DNA of 58,840 nt from Bacillota bacterium (lineage in GTDB: Bacteria; Bacillota; Clostridia; Lachnospirales; Lachnospiraceae). A program made the position numbers and the translations under genes. How positions within the stretch are numbered: the first letter of the stretch is position 1; each line of letters starts with the position of its first letter. Shown piece after piece: positions 1 to 9,057 of this stretch. The DNA is taken from assembly GCA_023409835.1 (NCBI GenBank), contig JAEYQV010000064.1:1-58840 (forward strand). The letters are read 5' to 3'. The notes under the pieces were generated by a model, which worked only from the letters and a program-made list of their open reading frames with translations, had not been told where the DNA came from and did not search any database.

Positions 1-111
1 GTATATAACAACACGTTGTCATAGATTATTTATGAATTTAGAGAATGGAATGTGACGGAAAGCTGTAATCGGTGGGGGCTCTAAAGAGTCGCTTAACAGG
101 GAGAGAATAAA

Positions 112-537
112 ATGCTCCATGATACAAGTGAGCTTATAAATTGGCTTCAGAAAGAAAATGATATCAAAGCTTTTGTCTCGGAAAACAGGAATCTGATTGT
201 AAATAAGCCATTAGTGCCATACTTGAACGAGCTTCTTGAAAGATATCAGATAAAAAAGTCAGATGTTATCAGTAAGGCTGGACTTACAACCGTTTACGGA
301 TATCAAATATTCGACGGTCGGAGGGAACCAAAAAGAGATAAGATTATACAATTAGCAATTGGTTTTGGATTAACGCTGGATGAAACTCAAAGATTACTTA
401 GATATGCAGGATATAATTCATTATATCCAAAAAATAGAAGAGATGTTTTGTTCATATTCTCTATCAATAAGAAGCTTGAAATAACAGAAGTGGATAATCT
501 GCTTTATGATATGGGAGAATCGAGATTATGCGGTTGA
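112..537 (+). CDS. Small helix-turn-helix (XRE-like) protein
   Basis: This encodes a 141-residue soluble protein with no signal peptide or membrane segment. Residues about 36-100 read like an XRE/lambda-repressor-type helix-turn-helix domain: a segment around SDVISKAGL, then a turn and recognition helix near TVYGYQIFDGRREPKR, then a helix with LAIGFGLTLDETQRLL. Proteins of this layout occur in Clostridia, often beside serine/threonine kinases, but no kinase is seen here. A GGGAGA ribosome-binding site lies just before the ATG. It is followed by a secreted repeat protein about 100 bp downstream, from which it is probably transcribed separately. Codon choice is A/T-rich, like the next gene and unlike the housekeeping block. 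It is probably DNA-binding; its target is unknown. Confidence 0.6.
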   Translation: MLHDTSELINWLQKENDIKAFVSENRNLIVNKPLVPYLNELLERYQIKKSDVISKAGLTTVYGYQIFDGRREPKRDKIIQLAIGFGLTLDETQRLLRYAGYNSLYPKNRRDVLFIFSINKKLEITEVDNLLYDMGESRLCG

Positions 538-643
538 TAAAGTGACTACGCGTATTATGCTGAGAGCATACGACATACAAATTTTATTATGTTAGTATAG
601 ATAAAAACCAATTCATATTAAAAACTAAGGAGGAATTTTATTT

Positions 644-2770
644 ATGAGATTTAGAAAATTATTAAGTAAAATTATGGTTATTGTTATGATTTTAACGTTT
701 ATCACTAGCCAACAGTCGGTTTTTGCGGCTACCAAGAAAGTATATGTAGCAACACAAGCAGAAATGAATAGAGCTTTGAAAGATTCTAACGTGACACAAA
801 TAGTTATCAAGACATCTAAAAAAGTTAAATTGACAATTCCTGATGGCAATTATTCCGGTAAGCGACTTTATTTGAAGGCTCCATCCGCTACTGTAAAATT
901 TGATGGTGATGATTTTAAAAGTGTTCATACATATGTAAGTACGCAAGCACAGTTGAATAATGCTTTAAAAAATGCTAATATCGATTACATTACTATTACT
1001 ACCTCTAAGAAAATTAAATTAACAATCCCTAAAGATGATTATTCTGATAAAGGTCTCTATATTAACGCATCTGCAGCAACCGTTGTTAATAAAGGTGATT
1101 TTAAAGCGGTAACGGCTTATGTAAGCACTCAGGAAGCATTAGACAGAGTACTTAAGAATTCTAGAGTTACAATAATTTCTATTACAACTGAAACAGAAGA
1201 AGAATTTATAATTAGTAAAGATTATCCGGATTTGAAGGTCATAGTGAATGCACCAAACTCCACATTTACTGCTACAGGCGTCTTGGGAAAGGTTGATGTG
1301 CAGAATGCAAAGGAGGTTACTTTACCTAAAGAACAACCGACTGAGCAACCAACGTCAACTCCGACTCCTACAAATACACCGGAAGATACAACAGTGATTG
1401 GAGGAGGAGGGGGATCTGTTCCTTCTGTTCCGGAAACCCCAAGTATTCCATGGGTACCAAGTACTCCGTCAGAACCTACTGAAGCTGAATTATTAGCAAA
1501 TGCCAAAACCAACGCAATTAATATAATAAATAATGAAGCTAGCAAATATGATACCACAAGATTTACTGATTCTCAGACAAAAGAGTTCAATAGTATGGTG
1601 GCGGCAGAGATTACAAAAGTAAATAATGTCACTGCTCTTGCAAATATTATTAGTGTGCGTGATTCGGCTATATCCAGTATCAGGAATTTTGTACCTACAC
1701 CTATAACTCCATCAGAACCTACGGAAGAAGAGCTATTAGCAACAAGCAAAGAAGATGCAATTAATAGTATAACAGAAAAAGCGAATGAATATTTACCGTC
1801 TATACCTGATTCACATAAAGCCGGATTTGAAGAAATGATCAATAATGCTATTGACAGAATAATAGCAGCAGTATTGATATCTGAAGTAACGGTAATTTTT
1901 GAAGGTGTTATGTCTAATATTGAAACTTATTATGTACCTGATATGAGTGCGGAAGAGTTATTAGCTATGAGAAAAGCAGATTATCAAAAATTCTTAGATG
2001 GAAACATAACAATTCAAGAACTTTATAATAAATATGCTAAAACAACAGATGGCTATGAAGTATCTATTTCACCTGATGTTAATGAAACCGGATTAATATC
2101 TCTTTATCTACCTGCAATGTATGCAGTTGTAATTGTTGATGTAAATGAAAATATAACAGTTGTATATGATGATAATAGTGCCGGTTATTATACAGGTCAG
2201 GAAGGTTATGATTCCTCACAAGAAATCATATTAGAAGGAAAACCTTTCTACCCGGTTGATGTAGTACAGGGTATGATTGTATATTATAACAATACTGCCA
2301 AATCAATTGTAATTGATGATTTAACAACCCTTAATACAACTACTATTACAACGGAAAATTCATCATTAACTAAATGGCAGGATTTATCAGGAAACTGGTA
2401 TTTTGGCTTTCCTACTAACTTATCTTCTTTAGATGAAATCCGTACTGAAAATGGTTTGGCAGAGGTGTCTACAAGTGCAGTGAGTGGTTCCGCTATTACC
2501 TTTAAACTATATATGAATAACACGGAAGGTGTTAATAGAATATGTTTTGCAGGCACTGCTGATATATTAAATGTATCCTATTATACTGTAACTGATAACG
2601 GAGATAATACTTCTGTAATCGAATTTAACAATCAATTCGTTCAGGATTATATTATGACAAAAACAGAGGATACCAAAGTACAGCTTTACCTTTTCCCTAC
2701 TGAAACAACGTCAAATGGAACGGGCTTAACCTTTGACATTACAGTAGATCATACTGTAACTACTCCTTAA
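644..2770 (+). CDS. Large secreted/cell-surface repeat protein
   Basis: This 708-residue protein has a clear signal peptide: a basic N-terminus, a hydrophobic core at residues about 9-23 and a likely cleavage site after VFA at 27-29. Residues 30-225 contain three divergent repeats of about 60 residues, each with a YVSTQ..L..AL pattern followed by alternating beta-strand-like residues, suggesting a beta-helix or solenoid. A Pro/Thr/Gly-rich linker follows (about 228-282), then up to three helical repeats beginning near an SEPTE.ELLA motif, then a beta-rich C-terminus. No LPxTG motif, SLH domain or catalytic motif was recognised. A perfect AAGGAGG site precedes the ATG. Codon use is clearly more A/T-rich than in murI downstream, which fits an accessory or recently acquired surface gene. 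Its function is not known. Confidence 0.7.
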   Translation: MRFRKLLSKIMVIVMILTFITSQQSVFAATKKVYVATQAEMNRALKDSNVTQIVIKTSKKVKLTIPDGNYSGKRLYLKAPSATVKFDGDDFKSVHTYVSTQAQLNNALKNANIDYITITTSKKIKLTIPKDDYSDKGLYINASAATVVNKGDFKAVTAYVSTQEALDRVLKNSRVTIISITTETEEEFIISKDYPDLKVIVNAPNSTFTATGVLGKVDVQNAKEVTLPKEQPTEQPTSTPTPTNTPEDTTVIGGGGGSVPSVPETPSIPWVPSTPSEPTEAELLANAKTNAINIINNEASKYDTTRFTDSQTKEFNSMVAAEITKVNNVTALANIISVRDSAISSIRNFVPTPITPSEPTEEELLATSKEDAINSITEKANEYLPSIPDSHKAGFEEMINNAIDRIIAAVLISEVTVIFEGVMSNIETYYVPDMSAEELLAMRKADYQKFLDGNITIQELYNKYAKTTDGYEVSISPDVNETGLISLYLPAMYAVVIVDVNENITVVYDDNSAGYYTGQEGYDSSQEIILEGKPFYPVDVVQGMIVYYNNTAKSIVIDDLTTLNTTTITTENSSLTKWQDLSGNWYFGFPTNLSSLDEIRTENGLAEVSTSAVSGSAITFKLYMNNTEGVNRICFAGTADILNVSYYTVTDNGDNTSVIEFNNQFVQDYIMTKTEDTKVQLYLFPTETTSNGTGLTFDITVDHTVTTP

Positions 2771-2797
2771 GTGGAATAATTGCTTCTGGGTCGGTGC

Positions 2798-2994
2798 ATT
2801 TTTACGCGATAAAAACTGAGCCTGCACAAAGAGAAGGTAAGGATACTCTACGAAAGCTTGCTTTCAGGAGAGTATCCTTGCCTTCTCTTGTATAGGCGAA
2901 GCCTACGCGACCGAAGGTCCGAAGGACCTGAGGTGAGCGGTGCAGGTCTCAGTTTTTAAAAACAAAGAGGTGGCGGTGCAGGTCTCAGTTTTTA
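2798..2994. repeat. Structured repeat element, copy 1 (terminal IR, long hairpin, GAA-triloop hairpins)
   Basis: Terminal inverted repeats (TAAAAACTGAGcCTGCAC at 2810-2827 against GTGCAGgtCTCAGTTTTTA at 2940-2958) enclose a long imperfect hairpin of about 23 bp at 2826-2891, capped by GAAAG-CTTG-CTTTC. Two GAA-triloop hairpins follow: TAGGC-GAA-GCCTA (about 2892-2904) and GGTCC-GAA-GGACC (about 2916-2928). The last part of the 3' arm is duplicated with a 36-bp offset (2941-2958 and 2977-2994). The core between the hairpins is nearly identical to the element at 28321-28361. It contains no convincing coding sequence. It lies between the secreted protein gene and murI. Confidence 0.75.
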
Positions 2995-3122
2995 CAGGAG
3001 CAGGAAGCAATATCGTCTGAAAAAATAGGACTAAATATCTATCTTTTTTAAACAGATTATGATAAAATAATAGGAGCTAGGACAGAATAGCCATAAAGGA
3101 TACATAGGAAGGGGAGAATACC

Positions 3123-3902
3123 ATGAAGATAGGATTTTTCGACTCCGGAGTTGGTGGTTTAACCGTATTACAGCAGGCATTACAGACCTTACCGGAGGAA
3201 GAATATATCTATTATGCGGACACCGATCATGTTCCTTATGGTACGAAGCCCAAGGAGGAGATCATCCGTTATGTGGATGAAGCCGTCGACTTTCTGGTAG
3301 GGAAAGGAGTCAAGGCTGTTGTAATAGCCTGCAATACAGCAACCAGTGTAGCCATCGAATATATACGTGAGAAATATAAGTTACCCATCCTGGGAATGGA
3401 ACCGGCAGTGAAGCCTGCAGTCCAGAAATGTCCTGATAAAAGGGTGTTGATTGCAGCCACCCCGCTTACCATCCGTGAGGATAAGCTGAAGAACCTTCTT
3501 AAGCAGGTAGACGGGGAGCATAAGACGGATCTGCTTGCACTGCCGGACCTGGTGTTATTTGCTGAAGCCGGCTGTTTTGATCGTCCTGAGGTTGGGGAAT
3601 ATCTTAAGAGAGAGTTATCTGCCTTCGAGCTTAAGAATTATTCTAACTTCGTTCTTGGCTGTACGCATTTCAATTATTTTAAAGATACTCTGCGAAGCCT
3701 CCTTCCGGACAGAATAGAATTCATTGACGGTATAAGCGGTACAATCAATCACTTGAAAGTAATCCTTGAGAGGAATGGACCGATTAAGAAGGAAAGCTTA
3801 AGGGTGGAGTATTACATATCAGGTAAGCTCGTTACGGAGACTGAGAAGCTGAAATTTTTTGACGGTCTGTTAAAACGTGCAGAGGCAATGGCACGCTATT
3901 AA
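3123..3902 (+). CDS. murI: Glutamate racemase
   Basis: MurI interconverts L- and D-glutamate and so supplies D-Glu for peptidoglycan precursors in the cytosol. The 259-residue product has the family length and the full signature: FDSGVGGLTV at residues 6-15 with Asp7/Ser8, the first catalytic cysteine in ACNTAT (Cys70) and the second in LGCTHF (Cys180). The start is supported by a GGAAGGGGAGA ribosome-binding site. It stands alone, with the structured repeat element upstream and a diguanylate cyclase gene downstream. A second cell-wall gene, murA, lies about 31 kb away. No unusual residues were seen. Confidence 0.97.
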   Translation: MKIGFFDSGVGGLTVLQQALQTLPEEEYIYYADTDHVPYGTKPKEEIIRYVDEAVDFLVGKGVKAVVIACNTATSVAIEYIREKYKLPILGMEPAVKPAVQKCPDKRVLIAATPLTIREDKLKNLLKQVDGEHKTDLLALPDLVLFAEAGCFDRPEVGEYLKRELSAFELKNYSNFVLGCTHFNYFKDTLRSLLPDRIEFIDGISGTINHLKVILERNGPIKKESLRVEYYISGKLVTETEKLKFFDGLLKRAEAMARY

Positions 3903-4169
3903 TCAATCTCACACCGAAAGATTTCGTTTATCGAAGGGCGTTTGTTTGACAAAAATGACTGAGAATAACGAATACTCAACGTAACCATTAAAAAATAGAA
4001 TCAAATAATCATGTATTAATGGATAAAATTATGAAATATATTGTTTTTTAGACATATTTGTTATATATTTATATTAAATATATTCACAAAACTAATTAGG
4101 AATACGCACACCCCATTGGTGATATATAGTTACATTAATTCGTGAAATCTTCAGACAGGAGAATACGTC

Positions 4170-6083
4170 ATGTTAAATAATGGGAGAAAGACAATTGGGG
4201 TTTTTATATCTCAGGTCAACTCGGAATTTCAAGAAGTTATCAGCAGAGGTATTTCTACCCGTGCGAAGGAGCTTAACTATAATGTTGCATATTTTACAAA
4301 TTTCGGCGGATACGGACAGCCCCTCTATGACTCCGGAGAAATCAAAATAGCGGATATTCCGTACTATGAGGATTTTGATGGGATTATTATTGTACCGGAG
4401 ACTTTGGCGGTGGAAGGACTTGAAGCAAGAGTTCGTGGTCATATTGCAGAGAAAAGCAAGTGCCCTGTGGTCAGTATAAAAACGAAGATTGATGAATATT
4501 ACAATGTGATGATTGATAATGATACTGTAATTGAGGAGTTAATACGCCATTTTGTAGTAGACCATGGCTTTACCCGGATTAACTTTCTGGCAGGACCCAA
4601 GGGCCATTCCGATTCGGAAAGCAGACTTGCCTCCTATAAGCGTGTTCTAACGGAATATAATATACCGATTGAAGAAGAGAGAATTTACTACGGCGACTTC
4701 TGGAAGCATGCCGCATATTTTGCAATAGATAAATGGCTTGCCAGCCCGTTGGAACGTCCGCAGGCCATTGTATGTGCCAATGACTATATGGCAATTACAG
4801 CCAGTAATGCTCTATCTGAGCGGGGAATTTCCGTTCCGGAGGAGATTGCCATCTCCGGCTGTGATGATATTGTCGATTCGGCTGAATATGTTCCGTCAAT
4901 CACGACAGCCAGGCTGCCACTCTTTGATATGGGAGCGGAAGCAGTAATTAAGATTCATAAGCATATTCTGGGAATTGAACAGCCCAAAGATTCCTATATG
5001 AAGACGATTTCCATAATCCGCGGTTCCTGTGGCTGCAAGTATAATTCGCAGGAAGAGAATAAGGAGCGGAAGAAGTATTATATCAATATGACCGATTCGC
5101 TGCGTCGGGCTACAGAACGAAATGCATATATGTCCGGAGATCTAACCGGCTTTACTAAGCTGGAAGAGATTAATGACCATCTCCGCTTTTATGTGTATGA
5201 GAATGTCGGCTTTACGGACTTTTATCTGTGCTTAGAACCGGATTGGCAGAACTATCAGGATGGTAATGAAGAGATATCAGAAGATAACAGTGATATAATG
5301 CTGATGGAAATCGGTATTAAGAACAGGATTGATTATAGTAAGATGCGTTTTCAGAAGAGGAATTTAATACCGCAGGAGCTTATGGATGACGAGCCGATGA
5401 TTTTCTTCGTTGCTATGCTTCATCATCAGGGAGTTAAATTCGGATATATCGCGATTCGGTTTCGCGAGATTAAGACGTATATGCTGACGTTCCAGGCATG
5501 GCTGATCAATGTCAGTAATGCACTTGAGAATGTCCGTGTCCATAGTGAATTGAAAAGGCTGGTATATAAGCTGGAGGATATGTACATAAGGGATGACCTG
5601 ACCGGCCTCTATAACCGGAGGGGGCTGGAGACCCTGGGTAAGAAGTATCTGAAGCAAGCGCTGGAGGAGCGTATAAGGCTTATGATATTCACTGCCGATA
5701 TGGATAAATTGAAGATGATCAATGACAACTACGGACATCTGAGTGGTGATATTGCCATCAAGGTGGTTGCGGATGCGCTTCAGAATGCAGCGGATGATGA
5801 TGAGATCTGTATACGCTGCGGCGGAGATGAATTCACGGTAATCGGTCTGGAATACGATGATAAGAAAATGAATAATTTCGTTAAGAAGTTTGTCGAGGAG
5901 TTGGACAAGTTCAACCAGAGCGGTAATTATGAGTTTAACGTATATGTAAGCTATGGCTGGAGTATGCTGACTCCGGACGAGAACACCACCATAGAGGACT
6001 GTATGATTGTAGCAGATTCTAGGATGTATCAGCAGAAATATGAGAAGGAGTCGCTGCGCTTACGAGCGAATCTGGTTAGATAA
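4170..6083 (+). CDS. LacI-type ligand-binding domain fused to GGDEF diguanylate cyclase
   Basis: This 637-residue protein has no signal peptide or membrane helix. Residues about 8-285 resemble the periplasmic-binding-protein-like sensor domain of LacI/GalR regulators (IGVFISQVNSEF, then a second lobe with SGCDDIVDSAEYVPSITTARLP), but the usual N-terminal helix-turn-helix is absent. A middle region (about 290-460) of unknown fold leads into a C-terminal GGDEF domain (about 480-630) with an intact GGDEF at residues 551-555, predicting c-di-GMP synthesis from GTP. The position normally holding the RxxD inhibitory site reads DDDE, so product inhibition through an I-site is unlikely. It is probably a cytosolic, ligand-controlled cyclase. 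An HD-GYP gene, a possible opposing phosphodiesterase, lies at 36328-37425. Confidence 0.85.
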   Translation: MLNNGRKTIGVFISQVNSEFQEVISRGISTRAKELNYNVAYFTNFGGYGQPLYDSGEIKIADIPYYEDFDGIIIVPETLAVEGLEARVRGHIAEKSKCPVVSIKTKIDEYYNVMIDNDTVIEELIRHFVVDHGFTRINFLAGPKGHSDSESRLASYKRVLTEYNIPIEEERIYYGDFWKHAAYFAIDKWLASPLERPQAIVCANDYMAITASNALSERGISVPEEIAISGCDDIVDSAEYVPSITTARLPLFDMGAEAVIKIHKHILGIEQPKDSYMKTISIIRGSCGCKYNSQEENKERKKYYINMTDSLRRATERNAYMSGDLTGFTKLEEINDHLRFYVYENVGFTDFYLCLEPDWQNYQDGNEEISEDNSDIMLMEIGIKNRIDYSKMRFQKRNLIPQELMDDEPMIFFVAMLHHQGVKFGYIAIRFREIKTYMLTFQAWLINVSNALENVRVHSELKRLVYKLEDMYIRDDLTGLYNRRGLETLGKKYLKQALEERIRLMIFTADMDKLKMINDNYGHLSGDIAIKVVADALQNAADDDEICIRCGGDEFTVIGLEYDDKKMNNFVKKFVEELDKFNQSGNYEFNVYVSYGWSMLTPDENTTIEDCMIVADSRMYQQKYEKESLRLRANLVR

Positions 6084-6089
6084 ACCTGA

Positions 6090-6133
6090 GAGCCTTGATT
6101 AACCCGGATAGGAAGTGATTAAGGCTTTTTTTA
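6090..6133 (+). terminator. Rho-independent terminator after the GGDEF gene
   Basis: An AGCCTTgATTA/TgATTAAGGCT stem is followed directly by TTTTTTT. It sits immediately after the cyclase stop codon. Confidence 0.75.
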
Positions 6134-6326
6134 TGCTTAAGCATCCGCATTTTAACATAATCATTGCGGTTTGTTTAATCATATCAGCCGGCCGGCACCC
6201 GGTTCATGGATTATTTGGGCTGTAAATATGTAAAACTTGTGTTTCGTAAATATTTGTTATATATTAAACATGAACTGTTTTTTCTATGTAACGAATAAGA
6301 AATACTCGGAAAGGCTTGGTTTAATT

Positions 6327-7751
6327 GTGAACAGGCTTTATGATAAATTATCAGATTATAGTAAAATGGACTACTACCCGATGCATATGCCGGGCCATAA
6401 AAGAAATACGGGGCTGTTATCCTTCGGAAATCCGTATTCTATTGATATTACGGAGATTGAGGGTTTTGATAATCTGCACCAGGCAGAGGGGATATTGCTT
6501 GAGCTTGGTAAGCGGCTTCAGAAATTGTACGGAGCAGATCAATCCTATCCGCTGGTCAACGGAAGTACAGTCGGAATCCTTGCCGGAATTTCTGCTCTGG
6601 CAGAACGCGGCAGCCGGATAATAATTGCAAGAAACTGCCACAAGGCAGTATATCATGCGGTATTGCTCCGGGAATTGGAGCCGGTATATCTTTATCCGGA
6701 GTTAATCCCACAGAGTAGTATTAATGGTGGAATTCAAGCCCGGGAAATAGAGGAATTGTTGATAACTTACCCTGATGTGAAGCTGGTTGCCATCACCTCC
6801 CCCACCTATGAAGGGGTGGTATCGGATATCCGGGCAATTGCAGACGCTGCACACAGGGCCGGGGCGTTACTTCTGGTAGACGAGGCCCATGGGGCTCATT
6901 TTGGCTTTCATGAAGCCTTCCCGCAAAGTGCCGTCACCCAGGGGGCAGATATTGTGATACAGAGCCTTCACAAGACCCTCCCCGCCTTCACACAGACGGC
7001 AGTGCTTCATTCTAATACGCCGGAATATAACCGGCTATTGGAACATTACCTGGCTATCTATGAAAGCAGCAGCCCCTCGTATCTGTTAATGGCCGGGATC
7101 GACCGTTGCATTTCATTAATCGAGGATCACGGGAAAGAGCTTTTTGATGTGTATTATGACAGGTTATGCAGGTTCTACGGCTCCATGGGGGCATTGAAGC
7201 AGCTGCACCTGATGGATCGCAGCATAGTTGGCTGCTCCGGAGTTTATGACCTTGATCCGTCGAAGCTTACGATCCGGATCAGAAGCGAAGGTCTTACGGG
7301 GCCGGAGCTCTTTCGGAAGCTTAGTACAGAGTATCATATCATCCCGGAGATGGAGACTAGGGATTATGTTGTTGGTATGACAGGTATCTGCGATACGGAG
7401 GAAGGATTTGACCGGCTTCAGGGGGCACTTCTTAAGCTGGATGAGGAGCTGTCCGGATGGGGAACCAACCGCCGGAATTGCTCAGAGGAGATTAGTAAGC
7501 CTGACCGGGCTATGCTGCCCTATGAAGCGTTGGAAGCTTTAACGGAAGAAATCCGGTTATCCGAAGGCAAAGGCAGAGTATCAGCGGCATTTATCAGTAT
7601 TTATCCACCGGGAATTCCAATATTAGTTCCGGGTGAAATCATTGATGATAACGTTCTTAAGTATCTGGAACGGGTGAGACAGGATGGCCTGACAATTACC
7701 GGGCTGCTGGGAACAGACAGGGACCGGATCAGAGTGGTTGGGAGAGGATAG
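6327..7751 (+). CDS. Orn/Lys/Arg decarboxylase family PLP enzyme (YaaO-like)
   Basis: This is a fold-type I PLP enzyme of the ornithine/lysine/arginine decarboxylase family, about 474 residues from the chosen start. It shows the N-terminal MHMPGHKR and EGFDNLHQAEG motifs of the family, VNGSTVG in the cofactor pocket, DEAHGAH, and the Schiff-base lysine in SLHKTLPA (Lys216). A C-terminal Orn_DC-like domain carries the typical YPPGIP(I/L)..PGE stretch. The GTG at 6327 was chosen over an upstream TTG at 6237 because a GGAAAGG site lies 12 bases before it and the upstream residues are not family-like. The substrate cannot be read from sequence. In B. subtilis yaaO occupies the same place ahead of the tmk-holB cluster. 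Confidence 0.88.
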   Translation: MNRLYDKLSDYSKMDYYPMHMPGHKRNTGLLSFGNPYSIDITEIEGFDNLHQAEGILLELGKRLQKLYGADQSYPLVNGSTVGILAGISALAERGSRIIIARNCHKAVYHAVLLRELEPVYLYPELIPQSSINGGIQAREIEELLITYPDVKLVAITSPTYEGVVSDIRAIADAAHRAGALLLVDEAHGAHFGFHEAFPQSAVTQGADIVIQSLHKTLPAFTQTAVLHSNTPEYNRLLEHYLAIYESSSPSYLLMAGIDRCISLIEDHGKELFDVYYDRLCRFYGSMGALKQLHLMDRSIVGCSGVYDLDPSKLTIRIRSEGLTGPELFRKLSTEYHIIPEMETRDYVVGMTGICDTEEGFDRLQGALLKLDEELSGWGTNRRNCSEEISKPDRAMLPYEALEALTEEIRLSEGKGRVSAAFISIYPPGIPILVPGEIIDDNVLKYLERVRQDGLTITGLLGTDRDRIRVVGRG

Positions 7752-7755
7752 AAGA

Positions 7756-8355
7756 ATGGCAAGAATTTTTATCGTATTAGGAAAAAGTGCTACCGGTAAG
7801 GATACCATATTTAAACATCTGCTGGAAAATCCGGAGCTTTATCTGAAAACAGTAATTATGTATACCACAAGGCCAATCCGGGTGAATGAGACCGAAGGGG
7901 TGGAATATCATTTCGTAGATGAAGGTCGGCTTGAGGAGCTTAAGGAGCAGAAGAAGGTAATCGAACACAGGGCATATAATACCGTACTTGGAAAATGGCA
8001 TTACTTTACCGTGGATGACGGGCAGATTGATCTGGAACACAACGATTACCTGATGCATGGAACTTTAGAAAGCTACGAACAGATTAAAAAGTATTTCGGA
8101 GCGGATAAGGTGGTACCAATCTATATTGAGGTGGAGGACGGAATACGGCTCTTAAGGGCCATGAAACGGGAACAGAAGCAGGAGCAGCCAAGATATGCTG
8201 AGCTATGCAGAAGGTTTCTTGCGGATGAAGAAGACTTTTCAGAGGAGAATATACGGGCAGCCGGAATTATAAACCGTTATCAAAACCAGGATTTAGGAAT
8301 CTGTTTAAACGAGATTGAGACCGACATCAAAAATTATACTGTAAAGTCCCCCTGA
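7756..8355 (+). CDS. Guanylate-kinase-like nucleotide kinase
   Basis: The 199-residue product has a P-loop GKSATGKDT (residues 9-17) and the guanylate kinase GMP-binding signature TTRPIR..E..GVEYHFV, so it probably phosphorylates GMP/dGMP or a related nucleotide with ATP. The P-loop departs from the canonical GPSGAGKST, which suggests a paralogue rather than the main Gmk. The ATG at 7756 was chosen because the preceding gene's last codons supply a GGGAGAGG site. An earlier in-frame TTG at 7738 would overlap that gene. It starts 4 bases after the decarboxylase stop, so the two are co-transcribed. In B. subtilis this slot holds thymidylate kinase tmk. Confidence 0.8.
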   Translation: MARIFIVLGKSATGKDTIFKHLLENPELYLKTVIMYTTRPIRVNETEGVEYHFVDEGRLEELKEQKKVIEHRAYNTVLGKWHYFTVDDGQIDLEHNDYLMHGTLESYEQIKKYFGADKVVPIYIEVEDGIRLLRAMKREQKQEQPRYAELCRRFLADEEDFSEENIRAAGIINRYQNQDLGICLNEIETDIKNYTVKSP

Positions 8356-8504
8356 TGTGTGGTATACTTACAGTGATAAAGCTTATCCTTGTGAAGAAAC
8401 CGGACCTGATGCAGTAGGTAAATCCATATGCCTGCAACTGACAAAGAATAACGGTATCGGTTCTATGACAAGCTAGTGGGTTTATCACAGATGGAGGTAT
8501 TGTT

Positions 8505-8945
8505 ATGGATATTAAGGTGAACCAGATGCAACAGGTGAACCAGACCATACAGAAGGCACCCGTGCAGGAAACGGACGGGTCTTTTAAATTTACCCTGATA
8601 TCCCATATCGAGGAGCAGGAGCTTGCTGCCAGGCTGAATATGATGCTGGAGGAGATCTCCTCCCAGGGTAAGAAGCTCGTTAAGCATATGGATGTCAAGG
8701 ATATGAAGCATTACCGGGAACTGATTAAGGAATTCATGAACGAGATCGTAAACCGGTCACATAAATTCTCCAGAGAGAACTTTCTGGATAAAAAGGGCAG
8801 ACACAGGGTTTATACCATGATTAAGCTTGTGGATAAGAACCTGGATGAGCTGGCGATAGAGTTAATAAAGGATGAGAAGGATCATATCACGATTCTTAAT
8901 AAGATAGATGAAATCAGGGGACTATTATTAGATATTTTAACCTAA
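8505..8945 (+). CDS. yaaR: YaaR family protein (DUF327)
   Basis: This 146-residue soluble, mostly helical protein matches the YaaR/DUF327 family: a variable N-terminus, an EEQELAARLNMMLEEI helix, then the conserved block with HYRELIKEFMNEIV, SREN.LDKKGRHRVYTMIKLVDKNLDEL and a C-terminal IDEIRGLLLDI helix. Family function is not established. It sits ahead of holB, as in B. subtilis. A GGAGG site precedes the ATG by about 8 bases. There are about 150 bp upstream with no gene, so it may have its own promoter. Confidence 0.85.
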   Translation: MDIKVNQMQQVNQTIQKAPVQETDGSFKFTLISHIEEQELAARLNMMLEEISSQGKKLVKHMDVKDMKHYRELIKEFMNEIVNRSHKFSRENFLDKKGRHRVYTMIKLVDKNLDELAIELIKDEKDHITILNKIDEIRGLLLDILT

Positions 8946-9057
8946 ATATAGATCGGCACAATAAGAAGCTATCGACGGTAACTGTAAGCTAAAGTTGTCA
9001 CTAAATAAGTGAATGCTCTGAGACAATTTGAGGAATTTCAATTGAATGGGTGATTAT

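Noticed and set aside
6237..6326. Longer N-terminus of the YaaO-like decarboxylase from a TTG
   Set aside because: The extra 30 residues are cysteine/asparagine-rich and unlike the family, and the GTG at 6327 has a better ribosome-binding site.
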